This document shows positions 1 to 4,858 of a DNA stretch of 5,429 bases, in pieces (the first letter of the stretch is position 1; the number at the start of each line of letters is the position of its first letter). The notes below the pieces were generated by a model. That model did no database searches, had not been told where the DNA came from, and was given only the letters and a program-made list of their open reading frames with translations. The stretch is taken from assembly GCA_002724815.1 (NCBI GenBank), contig PBPV01000016.1, positions 18,283 to 23,711 on the forward strand. Direction: 5' to 3'. The DNA comes from Methanobacteriota archaeon. Lineage in GTDB: Archaea; Thermoplasmatota; Poseidoniia; Poseidoniales; Thalassarchaeaceae. The position numbers and the translations under genes were made by a program.

Positions 1-1523
1 TCGAGGAAGTTTGGGTCCACCCCAAGGAATTTTTCATGACCAGTCCCGAGAGATTTGAACGAGCTATGGAGGACATTGAATTTGAACTCCAAGAAAGGTT
101 GGACTTTTTTGAAAAAGCTGGGATGGATCTAGAGGCACATCGCTTGGAAACCAAAACGCGATATGATCTTGATATGTTGAGAGAAATAGGCCACTGTAGA
201 AGTATTGAAAACTATTCAATGCATTTTGATGGGCGAAACTTTGGTGAACGACCATATTGTTTGTTGGACTTTTTTGCAGCATGTGCTCAAACGTTCCATG
301 GATCTAAGGAAAAATTCCTCGTGATTATGGACGAAAGCCATGTGACATTACCTCAATTGGGAGGCATGTACAATGGAGATAAGGCTCGGAAAGACAACCT
401 CATTGATCATGGATTTCGATTGCCTTCGGCTGCAGATAATCGACCATTGAAAGGACACGAATTCCAGTCTATGGTGCCTCAAATGTTGTACGTGAGTGCC
501 ACACCTGGAGAACGAGAATTGAAACAACTCTGCGAGTGCACAGGACAACAAATGCCAGAACAAGACCCCAGTGAGAAACGGAAACCGTTGCTGAAAGATG
601 CATTAGGAGAAATACAGGGAATTTCTAGAATGGAAATTCGCCCCACGGGCTTATTGGACCCACAAATTGAGGTCCGCCCTACAGAGGGTCAAGTACAGAA
701 TTTGTTGGACGAAATCAATGATTGTGTCTTACGCAATGAGCGAGTCCTTGTAACCGTCATGACGATCAAATTCGCGGAAGAAGTTGCAGACTACTTGCAA
801 CGAATGGAAATTAAAGCACATTACTTACACTCGGAAATCGATACGCTTGAACGAAGTGAAATCATCAAGGCACTCCGGATTGGACATATCGATGTCATTG
901 TCGGAATCAATCTATTGAGGGAAGGACTAGATATCCCCGAGGTTAGTTTGGTGGCGATTTTTGATGCTGATAAAGAAGGGTTTCTGCGGAACGAACGTAG
1001 CTTGTTACAGACCATCGGACGTGCATCTAGAAATGAAAATGGAAAAGTGATCCTATATGCAGATTCGATGGGGCGAGCAATGGAATCGGCGATTTCACAG
1101 ACCATAGAACGGCGCCAGAGACAGATTGCGCATAATGAAAAGCACGGGATTGTTCCAAAAACCATTGTCAAACCCTTGCCTGTAATGGGCATAGAAGCCG
1201 ACCAATTATTGGCTGGAACTGCGGGCAAGGGCGTCACTGGAGGAAAAAGATTCGTTGGAGGACATTCGAGCCAGGCTGCCAAGAATCGAGCACACGAATT
1301 GGTCAAGAAATTTGATCTAGGAGCGGGGCAGTGGGGAGACAATATTCTCTCCAACTTATCACAGCCCAACTCTGATGAGGTCGACACCGAATCCACTACT
1401 GATGATGTCATGATTGAACGACTGAAGAAAGAGATGATTCAAGCGGCGGAACGACTAGAATTTGAGAAAGCCGCTCAATTGAGAGATAGAATTTTGCAAT
1501 TGGAAAACTCAAAATCCAATTGA
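1..1523 (+). CDS. uvrB: UvrB, excinuclease ABC subunit B (5' end outside window)
   Basis: UvrB is the ATP-dependent damage-verifying helicase of UvrABC nucleotide excision repair; it receives DNA from UvrA and recruits UvrC. The frame is open from base 3, with EVWVHPKEFF before the first in-window Met (base 36), so the true start lies upstream and about 505 C-terminal residues are visible (E. coli UvrB is 673 aa). Counting from the Met at 36, visible motifs are IENYS (58-62), Walker B/DESH (99-102, bases 330-341), GGMYNGD, GFRLPSA, YVSATPG (152-158), RPTGLLDP (202-209), YLHSEIDTLER, VGINLLREGLDIPEVSLV (motif V) and QTIGRASR (325-332, motif VI). The C-terminal UVR motif that contacts UvrC is at about 459-490 (IERLKKEM, LEFEKAAQLRDRI). 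Walker A and the beta-hairpin lie outside the window. Compared with my recollection of E. coli UvrB there are about 10 extra residues just before DESH and about 27 between YVSATPG and RPTGLLDP. The TGA stop is at 1521-1523, 28 nt before the next gene on the same strand. Identity is near certain. Confidence 0.97.
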   Translation, partial: EEVWVHPKEFFMTSPERFERAMEDIEFELQERLDFFEKAGMDLEAHRLETKTRYDLDMLREIGHCRSIENYSMHFDGRNFGERPYCLLDFFAACAQTFHGSKEKFLVIMDESHVTLPQLGGMYNGDKARKDNLIDHGFRLPSAADNRPLKGHEFQSMVPQMLYVSATPGERELKQLCECTGQQMPEQDPSEKRKPLLKDALGEIQGISRMEIRPTGLLDPQIEVRPTEGQVQNLLDEINDCVLRNERVLVTVMTIKFAEEVADYLQRMEIKAHYLHSEIDTLERSEIIKALRIGHIDVIVGINLLREGLDIPEVSLVAIFDADKEGFLRNERSLLQTIGRASRNENGKVILYADSMGRAMESAISQTIERRQRQIAHNEKHGIVPKTIVKPLPVMGIEADQLLAGTAGKGVTGGKRFVGGHSSQAAKNRAHELVKKFDLGAGQWGDNILSNLSQPNSDEVDTESTTDDVMIERLKKEMIQAAERLEFEKAAQLRDRILQLENSKSN

Positions 1524-1551
1524 AAATTCAAAACCACTGTTTGAAGTTAAG

Positions 1552-2553
1552 GTGCCGGCTCGCCTGCTCGTTCCCATGGCACTAAGACGCGATGATTTTG
1601 ATGCACCGGTTGTAGATTATTCATTTAGCGAAGCAAAGGATGTCTCTTCGCTAATTAATCAAATGGCCAAGGCAGGGGGATTTTCGGCGACGAAACTTGC
1701 ACATGCAAGAGATGTCCTTTCTGAAGCCATAAACAAATCCAATCGAGATGGGGTTCTGAATTGGTTGTCATTCCCTGCTTGCCTATGTGCCACTGGAACC
1801 CGAGGATTCTTTGTTGAGGCGATCAAACGGAAGGCCTACAATGTCATCATCACCACCTGTGGGACACTCGATCACGACATTGCAAGGACTTACCAAGCAT
1901 ACTACCATGGTGCATTTGAGCTGGACGATGTTGAATTGGGAGAGCAAGGGTTGAATCGACTTGGAAATGTCATCGTTCCAAATGAATGCTACGGAGATAT
2001 TCTAGAACAATCTGTGCTACCTTGGCTAGAAGAAATAGAGAAAGAGCGTAGGGCAATGAATCCAGAAAACCCATGGCGAGGATTTGGGAGTGTAGAGCTC
2101 TGTTGGGCCTTTGGTGATCGAATTTCTGATGAGAATAGTTTGTTGCATTGGGCTGCGAAGCATCGGATTCCAATCATCATCCCTGGCCTATCTGATGGTT
2201 CCATCGGCGCCCAATTATTCATGCATCGTCAACGAAGTCCTGATTTTATGATTGATTTCCTCGCTGATGAGCAAATCCTCTCTGACCTGACATGGACTTG
2301 TGAGGAAAGTCATGCACTTATGGTAGGTGGAGGAATCTCTAAACACCATGTAATCTGGTGGAATCAGTATCGTGGTGGCTTGGATTCAGCCGTTGGAATT
2401 ACAACCGCATCAGAGCACGATGGTAGCCTCTCAGGTGCTCGATTACGTGAAGCAATTTCATGGGGAAAAATCCGTCCAGAAGCACCCCAAGTTACCGTTG
2501 AGGGGGATGCCAGTGTTTTGCTGCCACTCCTAGGATCGGATTTGTTCAAATGA
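1552..2553 (+). CDS. Deoxyhypusine synthase family protein
   Basis: Family role: NAD-dependent transfer of the 4-aminobutyl group of spermidine to a lysine of archaeal/eukaryotic IF5A, the first step of hypusine formation, in the cytoplasm. The 333-aa length fits archaeal members. Numbering from the GTG start, landmarks are GGFSATKL (42-49), TTCGTLDHD (101-109, where the family usually has TTAGGVEED), GLNRLGNVIVPNE (133-145), IPIIIPGLSDGSIG (206-219), GGGISKHH (259-266) and SGARLREAISWGKI (294-307). K306 in WGKI matches the lysine that forms the enzyme-substrate imine (human K329), with W304 and E300 also kept. Oddities: the Asp after DGS-x-G (human D243) is A220, human D316 aligns with L293, human E137 with H108, and the TSN stretch is PAC (75-77). 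The reaction could therefore differ, for example another polyamine or agmatine as donor. The start is uncertain: GTG 1552 has little SD, and ATG 1576 (residue 9) would still keep the conserved core. The gene lies 28 nt after uvrB and its end overlaps the convergent gene by 24 bp. Family call firm; exact substrate not. Confidence 0.9.
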   Translation: MPARLLVPMALRRDDFDAPVVDYSFSEAKDVSSLINQMAKAGGFSATKLAHARDVLSEAINKSNRDGVLNWLSFPACLCATGTRGFFVEAIKRKAYNVIITTCGTLDHDIARTYQAYYHGAFELDDVELGEQGLNRLGNVIVPNECYGDILEQSVLPWLEEIEKERRAMNPENPWRGFGSVELCWAFGDRISDENSLLHWAAKHRIPIIIPGLSDGSIGAQLFMHRQRSPDFMIDFLADEQILSDLTWTCEESHALMVGGGISKHHVIWWNQYRGGLDSAVGITTASEHDGSLSGARLREAISWGKIRPEAPQVTVEGDASVLLPLLGSDLFK

Positions 2554-3012
2554 ATGAGCGATGCATTCCATCAACCCAACGCGCATTGCAGTCATAGGGC
2601 GCCAGCCATCCGTACCACATTCAACTAACGCATTGTGGAGGGGGGCCAAATCAGGCCGTCTACGCTCCCCACTATATTGTACGGCAGCAGGAGATGGTGT
2701 CTCACTTAGAGAATCAATCGTATGACTATGATTAATGGAATTTTCAAACCTCGTCCACAAGCGACGGATTTCATCAACAACCATTTGTTGAGTCCAAGCC
2801 CTTCTCCCACACAATTGAAAGTGACCCTTGATACCATTGTTCGATAATACCCGATGTGCACTATCAGCGTCACGAATATGCACCCAATGATATATTGTAG
2901 AATCGACTTTTGGCTCTATTCCAGCCAAAATGTCGCCAACCCATTGATTGATTGCACTTTCACCATTCGGCGAATATACATCGATGTAATCAATCGACAG
3001 TTCCTCTGACAC
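2530..3012 (-). CDS. Stand-alone C-terminal half of an NAD-dependent epimerase/dehydratase-like (extended SDR) protein
   Basis: This is a 160-aa protein read from GTG (3012-3010) to TAG (2532-2530). It reads like the substrate-binding half of an extended-SDR sugar-nucleotide epimerase. IDYIDVYSPNGES (7-19) resembles the family's R-x-x-NVYGP segment. INQWVGDILAG (21-31) matches the helix after it. YHWVHIRDADSAHRVL (41-56) matches the usual F(V/I)HVDD-V-A segment, and GHFQLCGRRAWTQQMVVDEI (63-82) matches the 'nig-g-..s..el...i' strand and helix. RRRPDLAPLHNAL...GWRPMTAMRVGLMECI (117-151) matches the terminal 'D-s...lGW-P.t.l..Gl..t' segment. Missing entirely are the GxxGxxG dinucleotide-binding motif and the YxxxK catalytic pair. 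Just upstream in the same frame is a TGA and then the aminotransferase, so no Rossmann half precedes it. GTGAT at 3020-3016 (minus strand) matches the end of the archaeal anti-SD complement and supports the GTG start. It could be a partner or pseudo-enzyme subunit, or a decayed remnant. The reading frame is intact and Trp/Arg-rich, which argues for real coding. Family assignment is by eye and moderate. Confidence 0.55.
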   Translation of the reverse strand: MSEELSIDYIDVYSPNGESAINQWVGDILAGIEPKVDSTIYHWVHIRDADSAHRVLSNNGIKGHFQLCGRRAWTQQMVVDEIRRLWTRFENSINHSHTIDSLSETPSPAAVQYSGERRRPDLAPLHNALVECGTDGWRPMTAMRVGLMECIAHSFEQIRS

Positions 3013-3015
3013 ACC

Positions 3016-3020
3016 ATCAC
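3016..3020 (-). promoter_or_regulatory. SD-like GTGAT before the epimerase-half GTG start
   Basis: On the minus strand GTGAT matches the last five bases of the full archaeal SD GGAGGTGAT. The 3-nt gap to GTG is equivalent to about 7 nt from a GGAGG core. It supports GTG 3012 as a true start rather than chance, and it lies just after the aminotransferase stop, as expected for coupled translation. Confidence 0.4.
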
Positions 3021-3021
3021 T

Positions 3022-4578
3022 TCACGAATTGTCATTGGCATGCAAAATCAAGGCACGCTCTACAATCTCAATAATCAGATCAATCTCTTCGGATGTGATG
3101 CCAAAGTGAGGTGTGAATCGTAAGGCATTCTTTCCCCCATGAATGATACCCAATCCCATGGTTCGGCAGAGTTCTTCAACTTGACCAAATCCAACCACCT
3201 GATGAGTTTCAGGGTCCAACTCTGCACTACATAGTAGCCCAGTTCCCTGAACTTTCAGAATAATTTCAGGCATCTTTTCAGCCAATGCTGTCAATTTCTC
3301 TACCAATTCATTACCTCGTTCACGGATGTTGGTTCTTAACTCAGGAGTGATTTGGTCCAAAACCGCAACGGCAGTTTCCAGGGCCCTTGGATTCGTCGTC
3401 ATGGTATTCCCGTAAATTCCAACCACATAGAATTCCGCAGCCCTAGGAGACAGACCTAGAACTGAGAGTGGATATTGTCCTGCATTGAGGGCTTTCGACC
3501 AGGTCTCCAAATCGGGAACTTCACAGGTCTCAAATCCCGGGTAATCAATGATTGAAAGGCAACCTTGCCCTCGAAGCCCAGCTTGAATTGAGTCGACCAA
3601 AAGCATACTTCCATGATCGAGTGTCAATCGTCGAGCCTCATCATAAAACTCACGAGTGACACACTGTCCGGGATTCCCTTCACCTTGAACCGGTTCAATG
3701 GCCATCATTTCAATGAAGAAGCCTTCATCATCTGCACGTTTGAACATTGCACGCAATGCATCTGTATCGTTGGCAGGGACCAACAATAGATTGTCTCGAT
3801 CTCTGAATGTCGCCAGATTCTTGTCATAGCCTTCTTTACAAGAGTGTGAAATTTGAGCTGGACGATCTGTTCGCCCATGGAATGCTTGTTCAATCGCCAA
3901 CAACTTGATCGGTTTCCCTTCGTGCATCCCACCTGGCCCTGTTTGTAAATTGGCATTCACATCTGCGATTCTCAAACTGACTGTGACCGATTCAGAACCG
4001 CTGTTCATACAGATAAATTTGGAAAATGGACAATCTCCACGTAAGTGGCCCAACTCTTTCTTTAGGCGAGCTGCCAATCTAGATTGACTGAATGATGGTG
4101 TCATCACATTGGCCATCACCCAATTTTTTGTCATTGAATCGATGACCTCTCGTGGACCGTGCCCCCCACCGAGCATCCCATAGCCTCCATTGTCATGAAT
4201 CACAGCACCTCGCGAAGTAATCACCCAGGGCCCCCTAGCCGCGATAGCAACATAGGGGTTGATCGTCGCAGCAGAATAGAAATTGATGTAATCAGTCTGC
4301 AGTGAAGAGATTAGATTTGACTCATCTTGTGAAATCACATCAATTCCAAATTCATCGATGAGAGAATCGAAAACATTCGAAGCTTCGTCAATCGCCTCAA
4401 CTAATTTCGGATCATGTTCACAGAACCTCTCGATTGTCTCATCAGACAGTCCAATTGTCTGGCCCTTCGACTCCCCTGCGAGTTGGCGCAGGCGCATCAA
4501 ACTCTCAAGCATGATAAGTCGACTTAGAGGCCCCAAATGAATATTCTTGTACAACGGTTGCAATAATGGAAAAATCAT
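3022..4578 (-). CDS. Class III PLP-dependent aminotransferase (acetylornithine/GABA/lysine aminotransferase-like)
   Basis: The protein is 518 aa, fold type I, of the family that moves an amino group from an omega-amine or amino acid to a 2-oxo acid. Motifs in order: GMLGGGHGPREV (134-145, the family's lGH-hP), SGSES (193-197, usually SGTEA), FHGRT (233-237), AIEPVQGEG (293-301), LLVDSIQAGLRGQG (326-339, usually DEVQTGlgRtG), TWSKALNAGQYPLS (359-372), GNTMTTNPRAL (390-400) and LRFTPHFGIT...IDLI (486-502). K362 is the predicted Schiff-base lysine, D329 should pair with the PLP pyridine nitrogen, and Q332 is kept. The usual Glu after D329 is Ser. About 75-95 extra residues precede the core, partly helical and acidic, giving a length well above the common 400-450. 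ATG 4578 has no good SD; an in-frame ATG at 4512 (Met23) is an alternative. The gene is proximal in a two-gene minus-strand operon and ends 9 nt before the next start. Substrate cannot be told; proximity to a polyamine-linked enzyme is only suggestive. Confidence 0.9.
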   Translation of the reverse strand: MIFPLLQPLYKNIHLGPLSRLIMLESLMRLRQLAGESKGQTIGLSDETIERFCEHDPKLVEAIDEASNVFDSLIDEFGIDVISQDESNLISSLQTDYINFYSAATINPYVAIAARGPWVITSRGAVIHDNGGYGMLGGGHGPREVIDSMTKNWVMANVMTPSFSQSRLAARLKKELGHLRGDCPFSKFICMNSGSESVTVSLRIADVNANLQTGPGGMHEGKPIKLLAIEQAFHGRTDRPAQISHSCKEGYDKNLATFRDRDNLLLVPANDTDALRAMFKRADDEGFFIEMMAIEPVQGEGNPGQCVTREFYDEARRLTLDHGSMLLVDSIQAGLRGQGCLSIIDYPGFETCEVPDLETWSKALNAGQYPLSVLGLSPRAAEFYVVGIYGNTMTTNPRALETAVAVLDQITPELRTNIRERGNELVEKLTALAEKMPEIILKVQGTGLLCSAELDPETHQVVGFGQVEELCRTMGLGIIHGGKNALRFTPHFGITSEEIDLIIEIVERALILHANDNS

Positions 4579-4626
4579 CCCGATCGGAAAAATTATTGGT
4601 TAATTGAAAATTTGATTTTCGTGAAC

Positions 4627-4634
4627 ATAAATAA
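4627..4634 (-). promoter_or_regulatory. Candidate TATA box for the aminotransferase operon
   Basis: On the minus strand this reads TTATTTAT. A start about 25 bp downstream (near 4602) would give a leader of about 24 nt before ATG 4578. A second AT-rich candidate lies at about 4667-4676. Everything here is AT-rich, so the choice is weak. Confidence 0.3.
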
Positions 4635-4649
4635 TTGAATCTGACAATT

Positions 4650-4750
4650 GGCTGATAATATTCAAAAATATTTAATTTCAATTAAAATTTGTCAAATGCA
4701 CAATGGGCTGATTATTGAATATTCAATTGAAAAATAATAGATTATCAGCC
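4650..4750. repeat. Three copies of GGCTGATWAT (two direct, one inverted)
   Basis: GGCTGATAAT is at 4650-4659, GGCTGATTAT at 4706-4715, and the reverse complement ATTATCAGCC at 4741-4750. The first and third are a perfect 10-bp inverted pair; the second and third match at 9 of 10. They are the only G/C-rich words in an otherwise very AT-rich stretch, so chance is a weaker explanation here than for A/T words. Possible second operator class, or stem arms in RNA. Confidence 0.6.
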
Positions 4751-4755
4751 TTTTT
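4706..4755 (+). terminator. Hairpin plus T-run, terminator-like (possible attenuator element)
   Basis: GGCTGATTAT (4706-4715) can pair at 9 of 10 positions with ATTATCAGCC (4741-4750), leaving a 25-nt loop, and TTTTT follows directly at 4751-4755. No plus-strand gene ends upstream, because the aminotransferase runs away on the minus strand. If it works at all it would therefore act in the leader of the plus-strand gene. Its T-run is also the 3' arm of the 13-bp inverted repeat, so the two stems exclude each other or form a pseudoknot. Archaea mostly terminate on U-tracts without hairpins, so this call is tentative. Confidence 0.25.
4714..4727. repeat. Perfect 14-bp palindrome ATTGAATATTCAAT
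   Basis: The two 7-bp halves are exact reverse complements with no spacer. It overlaps the first TTCAATTGAA palindrome by 6 bp. Symmetry of this kind suits a dimeric DNA-binding regulator. It sits 64 bp upstream of a candidate TATA box of the plus-strand gene. Role inferred. Confidence 0.6.
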
Positions 4756-4763
4756 CAATTGAA
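4722..4763. repeat. Perfect 13-bp inverted repeat (TTCAATTGAAAAA ... TTTTTCAATTGAA)
   Basis: The arms are 4722-4734 and 4751-4763, exact reverse complements, with a 16-nt spacer. Each arm contains the 10-bp palindrome TTCAATTGAA (4722-4731 and 4754-4763). The two palindromes start 32 bp apart, about three helical turns, so two bound dimers would lie on the same face of the DNA. As RNA, the arms could form an A/U-rich stem. Confidence 0.7.
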
Positions 4764-4791
4764 CAACTGAATTAAATTGGACATGGGATGG

Positions 4792-4798
4792 TTTAATA
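4792..4798 (+). promoter_or_regulatory. Candidate TATA box for the PRC-barrel-like gene
   Basis: TTTAATA lies behind a purine-rich GGGATGG stretch that could serve as BRE. A start about 25 bp downstream (near 4820) would leave a leader of roughly 35-40 nt that contains the AAGGAGA site. ATTAAATT at 4771-4778 is an alternative. Assigned by eye only. Confidence 0.35.
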
Positions 4799-4843
4799 GC
4801 CCACTCGTACCGTCGGATGGTAAGCAGGATGGGATGCTGCATT

Positions 4844-4850
4844 AAGGAGA
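4844..4850 (+). promoter_or_regulatory. Strong Shine-Dalgarno AAGGAGA
   Basis: Purine-rich match to the 16S 3' end, 8 nt before ATG 4859. It is the clearest ribosome-binding site in the window and fixes the start of the plus-strand PRC-barrel-like gene. Confidence 0.8.
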
Positions 4851-4858
4851 CGGAAAAA

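Larger units (their letters stand above)
4579..4858. promoter_or_regulatory. AT-rich divergent intergenic region with clustered palindromes
   Basis: This 280-bp non-coding stretch lies between the divergent aminotransferase and PRC-barrel-like genes. Bases 4621-4780 have 38 G/C of 160 (24%), much lower than the flanking genes. ATTGAA or its complement TTCAAT starts at 4603, 4634, 4677, 4714, 4722, 4726, 4754 and 4758. Longer palindromes and inverted repeats are listed separately. The most likely role is promoters for both genes with shared operator sites. The last 60 bp before the plus-strand gene are not AT-rich and carry its probable leader and SD. Confidence 0.7.

Noticed and set aside
98..276. 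14-bp direct repeat GTTGGACTTTTTTG at 98-111 and 263-276 inside uvrB
   Set aside because: Both copies encode LDFF-type residues at expected UvrB positions; the match follows from codon choice and is not a mobile or regulatory repeat.
821..1411. 196-codon open frame on the minus strand inside uvrB
   Set aside because: It lies wholly antisense to strongly conserved UvrB motifs and its translation is low-complexity Ser/Pro/Arg/Ile without domain signs; an antisense shadow.
3705..3956. Minus-strand 83-codon frame and plus-strand 60-codon frames (3905-4087, 4358-4540) over the aminotransferase
   Set aside because: All are overprinted on conserved aminotransferase coding and show no recognisable protein features or start signals.
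4600..4780. Replication origin with ORB-like boxes
   Set aside because: The AT-rich DNA with TTCAATTGAA repeats invites this idea, but the G-rich element of archaeal ORBs and an adjacent orc1/cdc6 gene are absent; divergent regulation explains it more simply.
4579..4858. CRISPR array or tRNA gene in the spacer
   Set aside because: The repeats are too short and irregular for CRISPR, and no cloverleaf or T-loop GTTCRA motif with matching stems was found.
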